DNA of 64,000 bases from Bog-473 sp963783245 (GTDB taxonomy: Bacteria > Actinomycetota > Acidimicrobiia > Acidimicrobiales > RAAP-2), in assembly GCA_963783245.1 (NCBI GenBank), contig CAWAMS010000004.1, positions 434,001-498,000 of the forward strand, read 5' to 3'. Position 1 is the first letter of the stretch; each line of letters starts with the position of its first letter. Positions 16,999 to 25,456 of this stretch are shown piece after piece. Made by a program: the position numbers and the translations under genes. The notes beneath the pieces were generated by a model. That model had not been told where the DNA came from and searched no databases. It saw only the letters and a list, made by a program, of their open reading frames with translations.

Positions 16999-18180
16999 TA
17001 GTGACCTGAGTCATTATTTCACCACCAATTAGGAATTTCTGACCAGTTGTGCGCGTTTGACCCATTGTCAGCGACGATGGGAGGTAGCGATGGCACATCC
17101 GGGAAGCTCGGCCCAAGAGGTGATCCTCACCGACGAGGAGCGTGAAGCGCTCGAACGGTGGGCGCGTCGACCAAAGAGCGCCCAAGGACTGGCACTTCGT
17201 TGTCGAATCGTGTTGGCCAATGTGAACGGCGAGTCCAATACCGCCATCGCGGCACGATTGGGGGTCGATCGCGGGACGGTGCGTAAGTGGCGCAACCGCT
17301 TCGTCGAACACCGTTTGGACGGACTACATGACGAGCCTCGTCCTGGTGCACCTCGGACGGTGAGCGACGACCAGGTGGAGATGGTCATCGTCAAGACTCT
17401 CGAAGAGACGCCGAGCGATGCCACCCACTGGTCGACGAGGTCCATGGCCAAGTCCACCGGCATGAGTCAGTCTGCAGTCTCGCGGATCTGGCGGGCCTTT
17501 GGATTGAAGCCCCATCTTGTCGACACCTTCAAGCTCTCACCCGACCCGCTCTTTGTCGAAGAAGTACGTGACATCGTGGGTCTTTACATCAATCCACCAG
17601 AAGCGGCCTTGGTGCTGTGTGTCGACGAGAAGACCCAGATCCAGGCCCTTGACCGGACCTCTCCGGTCCTTCCGCTGCGCCCGGGTCTGCCCGAGCGACG
17701 CACCCACGACGACGTCCGGGGTGGCACGACCAATCTCTATGCCGCGCTCGACGTCGCCAGCGGTCACGTCATAGCCGACATGACAGAGCGGCACCGGGCG
17801 GTCGAGTTCAGAAAATTCTTGAACCTGATCAACCGGTCAGTTCCCGAAGATCTGGACATCCATCTCGTCGTGGACAACGTCTCGACACACAAGACTCCCG
17901 AGATCGGTCGATGGTTGCTTCGCCACCCTCGATTCCACCTGCACTTCACGCCCACCTACAGCTCGTGGATGAATCTTGTCGAGCGATGGTTCGCCGAGCT
18001 CACCAACAAATGGCTCCGCCGCGGCACCCACCGCTCGACCAATGAACTCGAAGCGGCCCTTGCCTACTGGATCGACCAGTGGAACAACGAACCCAAGCCG
18101 TTCGTCTGGCACAAAAGCGCAGACGAGATCCTGGATACGCTCGCTACCTACTGCCAGCGAATCTCTGACTCAGGTCACTA
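16999..18180 (+). mobile_element. IS630-type element B, abutting element A
   Basis: A 1.18-kb element bounded by TA at 16999-17000 (shared with the end of element A) and TA at 18179-18180. The ends form a perfect 15-bp inverted repeat (TAGTGACCTGAGTCA and complement, 16999-17013 and 18166-18180). These ends differ from those of element A, so the two are related but distinct elements, not a recent tandem duplication. Removing both elements rejoins ...CACCTCCTAG... to GTGCCCCGC, restoring the acyl-CoA dehydrogenase stop region. Confidence 0.88.
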
Positions 18181-18181
18181 G
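17090..18181 (+). CDS. IS630-family transposase (element B)
   Basis: DDE transposase, 363 residues from ATG 17090 (MAHPGSSAQEVILT), with GGGAGG upstream. Catalytic residues: D in L-C-V-D-E-K-T-Q-I, D in L-V-V-D-N-V-S-T-H-K, E in W-M-N-L-V-E-R-W-F. The frame is intact; as in element A it extends through the terminal repeat and the stop TAG is formed at the duplicated TA. The orientation is opposite to element A. The intact gene and perfect ends suggest the element is recently active. Confidence 0.93.
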   Translation: MAHPGSSAQEVILTDEEREALERWARRPKSAQGLALRCRIVLANVNGESNTAIAARLGVDRGTVRKWRNRFVEHRLDGLHDEPRPGAPRTVSDDQVEMVIVKTLEETPSDATHWSTRSMAKSTGMSQSAVSRIWRAFGLKPHLVDTFKLSPDPLFVEEVRDIVGLYINPPEAALVLCVDEKTQIQALDRTSPVLPLRPGLPERRTHDDVRGGTTNLYAALDVASGHVIADMTERHRAVEFRKFLNLINRSVPEDLDIHLVVDNVSTHKTPEIGRWLLRHPRFHLHFTPTYSSWMNLVERWFAELTNKWLRRGTHRSTNELEAALAYWIDQWNNEPKPFVWHKSADEILDTLATYCQRISDSGH

Positions 18182-18227
18182 GTGCCCCGCAGCCCCCAGG
18201 TGCGCACGCCAGGTGTCCGCCAGCCTC

Positions 18228-19421
18228 TCAGAGCGGCAGCACAACCTCGGGAAGCGGGTGCCGGTAGAGCTTGGCCGCGTTCTCGCTGCACATCATGCGC
18301 AACTCATCGTTGGGGATGTGGCCCCAGAGTTTCTCGATGACGAGTTGCGTATCGGGCCACGTGCCGTCGCCGTGAGGGAAGTCCGTCTCCATCATGATGT
18401 TCTCGACGCCGATGCGGTAGCGGGTGTCGATGGTTGACGGGTCGTCGATGGTGCAGAACGAGAAGTTGCGCTTGACGATGTCCCCTGGCCGCTCGTCCCA
18501 CCCGGCGCCGTAGCCCGAGCGGTCGATGAGGTTGTCGAGCCGGTCCAGCAGCATCGCCACCCAGCCGATCCCGCCCTCGCTCATGGCGATCTTGAGTGTC
18601 GGGTTCTCGTAGGGGTATCCGGACCAGAGCCATTCGGCGCACGACGCCAGCGAGAGCTGACCGAAGAGCGTGGCGCCGAGCTGCAGGCCCGGTGCACCCT
18701 CGGGGATGTTGATGCCTCCCGAGCTACCCACATGGAGCGACACGACCGTGTCGGTTTCGACACAGGCGCGGAAGATCGGGTCCCAGTGTGCGCGGTCCCA
18801 CAGTGTCGGCAAGCCGATCAGGTGGGGGCGCTCGGGCATGCTGATGCCGGTAAAGCCGCGTGCGGCATTGCGGTGGATCTCCTCCACGGCCGTCTCGGGA
18901 TCGCTCAGGAATGCGATCCCGAGCGGGATGATGCGTGTGGGATGCGCCAGGTACCACTCCTCGTAGAGCCAGTCGTTCCACGCCCGGATGCAGGCCTTGC
19001 CGAGCTCGGGGTCCTTGGCATTGAAGAACACCCGCCCGCAGAAGCCCGTGATCATGGAGGGGAAATTGACCGCCGCCCACACGCCGTTGATGTCCATGTC
19101 GCGCACCCGCGCGTCGACGTCATAACAGCTCGGGCGCATCTGATCGAAGCGGAAGGGTTCGAATCTCTGGGTCGGGCGCCGCCCGGCGATGGCATTCATG
19201 CCCGCCTGGGTGAAGAGCTCATCTTCGAACCTCCAGATCTGCTGCCCCTGCGGGGTGTCGATCACTTTCGGTGCACGGTCCTGCAGGTCGGCGGGGAGGC
19301 GCCCCTCGAACGTGTGCGGAGGCTCGACGACGTGATCGTCGACCGAGATCACCGTGTACTTCACTTCCCGAGGCAACGGTTCGGGAAGAAACAGTTCCTC
19401 CGACAGCTCAGTCTCTTCCAT
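18228..19421 (-). CDS. Amidohydrolase family 2 protein
   Basis: TIM-barrel metal enzyme of 397 residues from ATG 19421 (MEETELSEELFLPEP). The N-terminal motif is V-D-D-H-V-V-E-P-P. Later candidate ligands are H in V-S-L-H-V-G-S-S-G and D in M-E-T-D-F-P-H-G-D. It also shows S-E-G-G-I-G-W, as does the homologue at 21269 in variant form (M-E-G-G-V-G-W). It is on the same strand as the DUF35 and thiolase genes upstream (19539-21136) and probably shares their transcript, 117 bp after the DUF35 stop. The reaction is unknown; hydrolysis or decarboxylation of a ring-cleavage or CoA-pathway intermediate is possible. Confidence 0.9.
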   Translation of the reverse strand: MEETELSEELFLPEPLPREVKYTVISVDDHVVEPPHTFEGRLPADLQDRAPKVIDTPQGQQIWRFEDELFTQAGMNAIAGRRPTQRFEPFRFDQMRPSCYDVDARVRDMDINGVWAAVNFPSMITGFCGRVFFNAKDPELGKACIRAWNDWLYEEWYLAHPTRIIPLGIAFLSDPETAVEEIHRNAARGFTGISMPERPHLIGLPTLWDRAHWDPIFRACVETDTVVSLHVGSSGGINIPEGAPGLQLGATLFGQLSLASCAEWLWSGYPYENPTLKIAMSEGGIGWVAMLLDRLDNLIDRSGYGAGWDERPGDIVKRNFSFCTIDDPSTIDTRYRIGVENIMMETDFPHGDGTWPDTQLVIEKLWGHIPNDELRMMCSENAAKLYRHPLPEVVLPL

Positions 19422-19538
19422 CACACACACCCCCAACGTCGGCCGTTCCCGGCCCTCCGAGCCTACTGCATCGGCCTACCTGTTCAGAGACCCTGCTCGC
19501 ATGAGCGAGCGCGCGCCACGGGGCGAAATCGGTCTCGT

Positions 19539-19973
19539 TCAGCTGCCCGCAGGAGTCGCCGAAGGACGGAAATACGGGAGGGTGATCGTGTCGCTGGCCG
19601 GATGGAATTCGACTTCGACCCGCATCCCGGCGGCGAGGTCCGTGTCCTCACAGCCGATCATCGCCGACATGAGGAAGGCCCCCTCATCGAGCTCGATGAT
19701 CGCAGGGGCGTACGGCACGACGAACGACTGGTGTTGTGGGCGCCAGACCACCGTCCAGCTGTAGAGCGAGCCGTTTCCGGCGCTGCGCTCCCAGGTCAGT
19801 GCCCGGCTGTGGCAATGCGGGCAGATCGCGCTCGGCCGGGTGGGGATGGTCCCGCAGACATCGCAGCGTTGAAAGCGGATCTGGCCTTCGCGGCATCCGT
19901 CCCAGTACGGCTGGGAGAGGCGGCCGGGGTGAGGTGCCGGGATCCCGGGCTGTTGTGTCCGGAGGAATGTCAC
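19539..19973 (-). CDS. DUF35 OB-fold acyl-CoA-associated zinc protein
   Basis: Small zinc-ribbon plus OB-fold protein of 144 residues. The four cysteines are in C-D-V-C and C-P-H-C, twelve residues apart, followed by the OB barrel with Y-S-W-T-V-V-W-R-P and V-P-Y-A-P-A-I-I-E-L. The start is GTG 19973, whose GTGA overlaps the TGA stop of the thiolase-like gene, so the two are translationally coupled. DUF35 proteins bind the CoA part for a partner thiolase-like or hydratase subunit. It is the unfused counterpart of residues 1-150 of the protein at 6593. Confidence 0.9.
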   Translation of the reverse strand: MTFLRTQQPGIPAPHPGRLSQPYWDGCREGQIRFQRCDVCGTIPTRPSAICPHCHSRALTWERSAGNGSLYSWTVVWRPQHQSFVVPYAPAIIELDEGAFLMSAMIGCEDTDLAAGMRVEVEFHPASDTITLPYFRPSATPAGS

Positions 19974-21136
19974 GGGCGCTCGCTTCCGACGAGGAGCACA
20001 TCGGTGAAGAGTGCTCCGGCTCCACCATTCGAGGAGATGGCAACCGCCGCGTCGGGGACCTGCATGGTCTCGCACGATCCGCGGACCTGTTCGACGGACC
20101 GGATGACCCGCTGGAGGAGTTGGGCGGCGTGTCCGGCATGCCCGAAGGACATGAGGCCGCCGTCGGTGGTGATCGGCAGGGACCCTCCCGGGGCGATATG
20201 ACCCTCAGCGACGAATGGTCCGCCCTCACCGTCTCCGCAGAACCCGAATGCCTCGAGCTGACGGATGATCTCGAAGGAGAAGGGATCGTAGAACTCGGCG
20301 ACGTCCACGTCGGATGGTTGCAGGCCGGCCATGGCGAAGGAGCGCCGGGCGGCACGTCGGCCGACGAACCCGTTGGGCAGGTCAGGGTCGTTGCTCCCGC
20401 GCATGTCCCAGCGGGGAGCGATGTGGTACGACGGCCCCATCGCGTCACCGGCGCCACCCAGGATCCAGGCCGGTGGTGCAGGGAGGTCGGGCACGCGGTC
20501 GGCGCGCGCCAGGACCAGGCCGCAGGCCCCTTCGGAGGTCGTGGAGCAGTCAAGGAGGTGATAGGGGTCGGCGACCATGCGCGAGGCGAGAATGTCGTCG
20601 GTCGTGTAGGGGCCACGCCCGAAATAGACAGCTTTGGGGTTGACACTGCCGTTGTTGCGGATGGTGGCGGCGACGATGGCCATCTGCTCGGGCGTGGTCC
20701 CATAGGTGAGCATGTGCCGACGGGCGATGAGTGCGAATTCAGCGGCGGTGAACAGCCCATAACCCACGACGAACTCGTGCGCCGGCCTCGTCCACGGCGC
20801 GGTCGCCGTCCGATCGGTGTACACCCCCGCTCCACCGGCAGCCATCAGGACGACGTCGGACTGTCCCGTCGCGATGAGTGCGGCGGCGTCGAGGACCGAG
20901 GTGATGCGGGGGAGCATGCCGCGGATGGTGGCCGGTCCGAGACCGAGGGCGAGGACGTCCTCTGACGAGAACTGGGTGCAGACGGTGTCCACATCGCTCG
21001 GCGTCATCCCGGCGTCGGCCAACGCGCCGAGCGCACCCTCGAGTTCGATCGAGGCCGAGTCGTGCTCGGGGAATTCGCGAGCCTGCACCGTGTTGTAGAC
21101 GCCGACGATGGCGACATCTCTGAATGGGTGGGGCAT
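19970..21136 (-). CDS. Thiolase-like lipid-transfer protein (Ltp/aldolase type)
   Basis: Thiolase-superfamily protein of 388 residues from ATG 21136 (MPHPFRDVAIVGVYNT). It shows Y-G-T-T-P-E-Q-M-A, D-C-S-T-T-S-E-G-A-C-G, E-F-Y-D-P-F-S-F and F-G-F-C-G-D-G-E-G-G, followed by G-G-L-M-S-F-G-H-A-G. The early catalytic Cys of true thiolases is not evident. Coupled to the DUF35 gene by a 4-base overlap, it probably forms the DUF35/Ltp heteromer that carries out a retro-aldol cleavage of a branched hydroxyacyl-CoA. That assignment is by analogy to steroid side-chain enzymes. Confidence 0.9.
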   Translation of the reverse strand: MPHPFRDVAIVGVYNTVQAREFPEHDSASIELEGALGALADAGMTPSDVDTVCTQFSSEDVLALGLGPATIRGMLPRITSVLDAAALIATGQSDVVLMAAGGAGVYTDRTATAPWTRPAHEFVVGYGLFTAAEFALIARRHMLTYGTTPEQMAIVAATIRNNGSVNPKAVYFGRGPYTTDDILASRMVADPYHLLDCSTTSEGACGLVLARADRVPDLPAPPAWILGGAGDAMGPSYHIAPRWDMRGSNDPDLPNGFVGRRAARRSFAMAGLQPSDVDVAEFYDPFSFEIIRQLEAFGFCGDGEGGPFVAEGHIAPGGSLPITTDGGLMSFGHAGHAAQLLQRVIRSVEQVRGSCETMQVPDAAVAISSNGGAGALFTDVLLVGSERP

Positions 21137-21268
21137 GGAGGGGGATTCTGGCAGGGATTTTGGCGAGGCGCGGACTAGAGTGCGATCGGTCAGCGATTTC
21201 ACCAGATGGCGGGCTGCTGGCGCGCTGGTCGTGCCGGTCGCGTGCGGAGGGGACGGGGGGCGAACGAC

Positions 21269-22690
21269 TTGGCATCGAAAGCACCAGGCGAAGAAATCCG
21301 GTCCCGATTGGACCACCCGGTCCTCGATGCGGACGGTCACACCCTCGAATTCGGACCGCTGCTCTCCGACTACCTGCGCGAAGACGGTGTGGCCGACGAC
21401 CTGGCCGGCGTCTTCGAGGGAATGCCGATCTTCTCGACCCGCTGGCGTGACCTCTCGCCCGCAGAGCGTGTCCGTACGCGCGCCTATCGATCCGTATGGT
21501 GGTGGCACCCGACACAGAACACGCGGGATCTGGCCACCGCGTATCTTCCCGAGTTGCTCTATCGGCGATTGGACGAGCTCGGGATCGACCTCTCGATCGT
21601 GTATCCGTCGATCGGGCTGATGTTTCCCCTTGTCGACCACGACGACCGCCGCCGAGGGTCGTGCCACAGTCTCAACCGCTACCACGCGGAGCTGTTCAAG
21701 CCCTACGCGGACCGTATGCTCCCGGTCGCGGTCATTCCCATGCACACTCCTGAAGAGGCGATGGCTGAACTGGAGCATGCCGTGGTGGAGCTGGGATTTC
21801 GTGCTGTGACACTGGCCGGCTACGTCAAGCGCGACTGGGCCAACGGCAATGTGCCGAAAAAGGGCGAAGGGCCGGCGTGGCTCGACCTCATCGGTATCGA
21901 CAGCGCGCACGACTACGACCCGGTGTGGAGGCGGTGTGCGGAGCTCGGTGTCGCCCCGACGTTCCACTCAGGATCGCAGACACTGGGATTCCGCCAGTCA
22001 AATTCGAATTACGTGTTCAATCATCTCGGCAATTTCGCCGCCGGGGCCGAGGCCATCTGCAAGGCGCTCTTCCTGGGCGGCGTGCCGCGTCGATTCCCCG
22101 AGCTCTGCTTCGGTTTCATGGAGGGTGGTGTGGGATGGGCAACCCAGCTCTACATCTCGCTCGTCAGCTATTGGGAGAAGCGCAATGCGGACGCCATCCA
22201 GCGCTATAACCCGGCGGCCGTCGACATGGACCTGCTGACCGACCTGTTCGCCCAGTTCGGGGAGAGATTTGCGCAGGGTGAAGGTTTCGACCTTCGCAAC
22301 GCGCTCGGGATCGGGATGACCGAGTCCGATGAGTTCGTGGACGAATGGGCGGCTGCCGAGATCAAGACGGCGGAGGACATCGCGACGCTCTTTGCCGAGC
22401 CGTTCTACTTCGGTTGTGAAGCTGATGATCCGATGGTGTCGCTCGCCTTCGACACCGGACTGGAGCCGTTCGGGTCGACATTGAACGCCATGTTCAGTTC
22501 GGACGTGAGCCACTGGGACGTCATCGACATGCGGGAGATCCTTCCCGAGGCGTACGAGCTCGTGGAGCACGGCCGGATCACGACAACGCAGTTCGAGCGC
22601 TTCACCTATGGCAATGCGCACCGGTTCTACACCACGGGAAATCCGTCGTTTTTCACAGGAACAGTGATGGAAGGGCTCCGGCCCAGTTGA
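21269..22690 (+). CDS. Amidohydrolase family 2 protein
   Basis: Metal-dependent TIM-barrel enzyme of about 473 residues, longer than the other two here (393 and 397). The N-terminal motif reads L-D-A-D-G-H-T-L-E-F. Later candidate ligands are H in P-T-F-H-S-G-S-Q and D in F-S-S-D-V-S-H-W-D. The start is uncertain: TTG 21269 follows a GGAGG-rich stretch at a sensible distance, whereas ATG 21206 would add 21 residues of Arg/Gly-rich, unlikely sequence. The gene is divergent from the thiolase-like gene with about 130 bp between, so one control region may serve both. Confidence 0.88.
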   Translation: MASKAPGEEIRSRLDHPVLDADGHTLEFGPLLSDYLREDGVADDLAGVFEGMPIFSTRWRDLSPAERVRTRAYRSVWWWHPTQNTRDLATAYLPELLYRRLDELGIDLSIVYPSIGLMFPLVDHDDRRRGSCHSLNRYHAELFKPYADRMLPVAVIPMHTPEEAMAELEHAVVELGFRAVTLAGYVKRDWANGNVPKKGEGPAWLDLIGIDSAHDYDPVWRRCAELGVAPTFHSGSQTLGFRQSNSNYVFNHLGNFAAGAEAICKALFLGGVPRRFPELCFGFMEGGVGWATQLYISLVSYWEKRNADAIQRYNPAAVDMDLLTDLFAQFGERFAQGEGFDLRNALGIGMTESDEFVDEWAAAEIKTAEDIATLFAEPFYFGCEADDPMVSLAFDTGLEPFGSTLNAMFSSDVSHWDVIDMREILPEAYELVEHGRITTTQFERFTYGNAHRFYTTGNPSFFTGTVMEGLRPS

Positions 22691-22779
22691 GGCAGCACGC
22701 ATGCGCCCAGGGCGCACGGTGACCAGGGATCTCTACCACCTGCTCCGCGCCGGTGACGAGCTGGCGCCGATGGACGAGT

Positions 22780-22917
22780 GGTGCCCTGCACGATCCAGCG
22801 TCGGATGGTGTGCGCGATCAACTCCGCGGTATTTGGGATTCGCAGGGCAGCGACCCGGCCGTTCCACAGCCGTGCGGTCTCACTCAGCGCGGGTTGTCCT
22901 CCGCTCTCGGCCATGGG
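22780..22917 (-). pseudogene. Fragment of a GntR-family regulator N-terminus
   Basis: From ATG 22917 about 46 residues read like the start of an FCD/GntR regulator: I-P-N-T-A-E-L-I-A-H-T-I-R-R-W-I-V-Q-G, where family members have 'T-A-E-L-I-A-x-x-I-R-R-x-I-V-x-G'. The helix-turn-helix and ligand-binding domain that should follow are absent in every frame. I therefore read it as a remnant, divergent from the cupin gene. The call rests on a short match and is tentative. The rest of 22691-23006 shows nothing else convincing. Confidence 0.3.
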
Positions 22918-23006
22918 CAATCGTGCAGCGCTAGGCAACTCGTTCGATGGGTCGGATCGCTAGCCTGGCCCGGACGCGTCGCCGGCGGCGACCAGGGGAG
23001 GGACAC

Positions 23007-23507
23007 ATGACACACCGACAGTACCGAAGGGTGATCAACGGCAAGACGGCCGAGGGGAAGTGGGGAGTCCTCGAAGACGGCGAGGCTGGCGCGCGGGAAA
23101 GCTATGACGTCGAAGACGGGCAATTCGACATCGTGCACTTCTGGAATGTGGCCACGCTCTCACTCGAGACGACCGACCGGTCCGAGGCATCGCGCTTGGC
23201 GGACATCTTCACGTTGCCCCCGGGGTCGAGCAAATTCTTCATAGAGTCGATGCCGTCGACAGTGGAGCCGACAGGGTGGCATCGGACGAACACCATCGAC
23301 TACGAGTACATCGTGTCGGGCCGGATCGACCTGCTCATGGAGGACGGCACTTCGGTGACACTCGACGCGGGCGACGTCAACGTGCAACTCGGTGGCATGC
23401 ACCAATGGTGGAACCACTATGGCGAGCCCTGTGTTCTCGCCATCGTGATGGTCGGCGTCCCGAGCGACGATCCCCCGGGAATGCCCGATCCGCCTGCCGC
23501 AGGTTGA
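23007..23507 (+). CDS. Cupin-domain protein
   Basis: Single-domain cupin of 166 residues, from ATG 23007 with GGGGAGGG upstream. Cupin motif 1 is visible as G-W-H-R-T-N-T-I-D-Y-E-Y-I-V-S-G and motif 2 as L-G-G-M-H-Q-W-W-N-H. The metal ligands are probably the His of each motif plus the Glu of Y-E-Y. Such proteins are metal-dependent isomerases, dioxygenases or small-molecule sensors; no closer call is justified. It is followed by about 330 bp without a gene. Confidence 0.85.
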   Translation: MTHRQYRRVINGKTAEGKWGVLEDGEAGARESYDVEDGQFDIVHFWNVATLSLETTDRSEASRLADIFTLPPGSSKFFIESMPSTVEPTGWHRTNTIDYEYIVSGRIDLLMEDGTSVTLDAGDVNVQLGGMHQWWNHYGEPCVLAIVMVGVPSDDPPGMPDPPAAG

Positions 23508-23650
23508 CCGACAGGCTGACGCACCCCGAGAGTTTGCCCCCGAGGGTCCGTGCCATGGGTCAGCCGTGCCTCCCGCGGGCCTGTTTCGAGAATGCGGTGG
23601 ACGAATGAGGGTGGTTGTGGGAACGTGGCCAGCCCGGTCGGCCAGCGGGC

Positions 23651-23676
23651 CGGGCCGGGCCACCACGGCCGGCCCG
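23651..23676 (+). terminator. GC hairpin in the gene-free stretch 23508-23835
   Basis: Perfect 8-bp stem, CGGGCCGG paired with CCGGCCCG, loop of ten bases. It lies 143 bp after the cupin stop and 160 bp before the acyl-CoA synthetase. There is no T-run, as is common in high-GC actinobacteria, so termination is only a suggestion. The remaining stretch holds the repeated words GTGGGAACGT and AGATGACAAG and no gene that I can support. Confidence 0.3.
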
Positions 23677-23835
23677 AAATTGCCGGTCCAACGTGGAATG
23701 TGGGAACGTCCGGCTGGGGCGGTTTCGGGCGCGGGCCGCCCGCCCGCACGCTCCCGATGCACCGGACGGACGCAGATGACAAGGCAGATGACAAGAACGA
23801 CAGCGCTGTAGGAGAACTGTGAAGGGGAGGACGAA

Positions 23836-25347
23836 ATGACATCGGTCGTGACGGAGGGTGTGCCCTTTGGCACCCAGATCCGCCGGATCGCAGAGGCGGA
23901 TCCCGACGGGATCGGCGTGATCTTCGCGGCTGAGGACGGCACCGAGCGTGAAGTGACGTGGCGCGAGCTGGACGACCGGTCGACGCAGATGGCCCACACG
24001 TTCGTGGAGCAAGGCCTGACGGTGGGCGACATCCTGGCCGTCTGTATCCGCAATTCCCCCGAACATCTCATGGCCTGCTTCGCCGGTTGGAAAGCGGGTG
24101 CTGCGGTCGTGCCGATGCGCTGGGACCTTCCAGAGTGGGAGCGGGGACGCGTCCTGGCCACCATGAAGCCCAAGCTCATCGTCGATGCCGAACACCTCGG
24201 GTACATCGAGGAGAGTCTCTCGGCCTCCACAACGCCGTTGCCAGAAGTCGTCCCCCCACGCGGTTGGGGCGTGTGCAGCTCGGGCTCGACCGGGACGCCC
24301 AAGGTCATCATGATGAACGGCGAGGGTCTGTTCTACGCCGCGACGGGCATGAACATGATCGTGGAGTCGTTCGGTGCGCTGCCGCAGCCGCAACGGGTGC
24401 TGGTTCCCGCACCCCTCTATCACACCAATGGTTTCACGGCGACGAGGAACCTGATGGCCGGCGAGACGATCGTCCTTGTCGAGCGCTTCAATGCGGCACG
24501 GATCCTCGACCTCGTCGAGAAGTACAAGGTGACAGGATTCATCGGCGCCACCCCGATGCTCCAGCGCCTGGCCCAGGTGCCCGACATCGACCAGCGCGAC
24601 CTCTCGTCGCTCGACTGGGTCCAGCAGGGGGCCTCGCTCCTGCCGCAGTGGCTCGGTCGCCGTTGGTGTGAGCTGGTCGGGCCCGAGCACTTCTTCCTGA
24701 GCTACGGGGCTTCGGAGGGACATGGCCTCGTGTGTTGCCGCGGCGACCAGTGGCTGGCTCACCCCGGCACCTTGGGCTTGCCCTTCGGGGAGACCGAAGT
24801 GAAGATCCTCGACACCGACGGGACGGAGCTCCCGACGGGCGAGGTGGGGGGCATCTACATGCGCACGCCGACCGGCCCCGCGGCATCGTACGTCGGCGAC
24901 AACGTCACGCAGCTGACGAAGACCGACGAGGGCTTTGTGACAGTGGGCGATCTCGGCTGGCTCGACGAGGACGGCTACCTGTACATGGCCGACCGCCGCG
25001 TCGACATGATCGTCACGGGCGCGGCCAACGTCTACCCGGCCGAGGTCGAGGCCGCCCTGAGCGAGCACCCCCAGATCCTCGACGTCGTCGTCATCGGGTT
25101 GCGCGATCCCGAATGGGGTCGCCGGGTCCATGCCATCGTGCAGCCGGCCGACGCCGCCAACCCGCCGGACGAGGCGGACATCATCGCCTTCGCCAAGGAG
25201 CGTGTCGCCCCCTACAAGGTGCCCAAAACGGTCGAATTCGTCGAGTCGCTCCCGCGGAGCGACGCCATGAAATTGAGCCGCCAGGCGCTGGTGCTCGAAC
25301 GCGACGGGCCGGATCCCGAGGAGGCTTCGGGGCAGGCGACGGCCTAG
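23836..25347 (+). CDS. Acyl-CoA synthetase (AMP-forming)
   Basis: ANL-superfamily ligase, 503 residues, from ATG 23836 with AGGGGAGG upstream. The phosphate loop is S-S-G-S-T-G-T-P-K near residue 153. Y-G-A-S-E-G follows, then the hinge region V-G-D-L-G-W-L-D-E-D-G-Y-L-Y, and a Lys in D-A-M-K-L-S-R near the C-terminus. It would activate a carboxylic acid to its CoA thioester with ATP. The chain length is normal and the frame is intact. It starts a run of plus-strand genes (to 30124) that includes nitroreductase, CoA transferase, crotonase and a second synthetase. Substrate unknown. Confidence 0.92.
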   Translation: MTSVVTEGVPFGTQIRRIAEADPDGIGVIFAAEDGTEREVTWRELDDRSTQMAHTFVEQGLTVGDILAVCIRNSPEHLMACFAGWKAGAAVVPMRWDLPEWERGRVLATMKPKLIVDAEHLGYIEESLSASTTPLPEVVPPRGWGVCSSGSTGTPKVIMMNGEGLFYAATGMNMIVESFGALPQPQRVLVPAPLYHTNGFTATRNLMAGETIVLVERFNAARILDLVEKYKVTGFIGATPMLQRLAQVPDIDQRDLSSLDWVQQGASLLPQWLGRRWCELVGPEHFFLSYGASEGHGLVCCRGDQWLAHPGTLGLPFGETEVKILDTDGTELPTGEVGGIYMRTPTGPAASYVGDNVTQLTKTDEGFVTVGDLGWLDEDGYLYMADRRVDMIVTGAANVYPAEVEAALSEHPQILDVVVIGLRDPEWGRRVHAIVQPADAANPPDEADIIAFAKERVAPYKVPKTVEFVESLPRSDAMKLSRQALVLERDGPDPEEASGQATA

Positions 25348-25456
25348 CTCTCTGGAGCCCTTTGGAGCCCTTTCAAGCCGTTTCTGGGCGTTTCTGGGGC
25401 TGAGAATTTCGGGCCGGCCTGCCCGGCCGGCGGAGACGGGGGGCTACGGTTCGCAC

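Larger units (their letters stand above)
14016..17000 (-). mobile_element. IS630-type element A, split by an IS256-type transposon
   Basis: The ends are a perfect 20-bp inverted repeat that includes the target TA: 14016-14035 and 16981-17000 (TAGTGTCGTGAGTCGGAGAT and its complement). The transposase gene lies against the left end. The right end is displaced by 1.8 kb because another transposon (15154-16947) is inserted between it and the transposase start. Sequence flanking that insertion, GGAATTTT on one side and CGACGATGGGAGG on the other, matches the 5' leader of the neighbouring element B, confirming that the two halves belong together. IS630 elements insert at TA, which is what is seen. 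Confidence 0.88.

Noticed and set aside
14015..18181. Composite transposon with identical IS630 ends carrying cargo
   Set aside because: The two IS630 elements have different inverted repeats, and the middle part has its own repeats and target duplication, so it is a nest, not a composite.
18732..20201. A 489-codon plus-strand open frame
   Set aside because: It is opposite the amidohydrolase and DUF35/thiolase genes, which carry clear motifs; the plus-strand translation has no recognisable domain.
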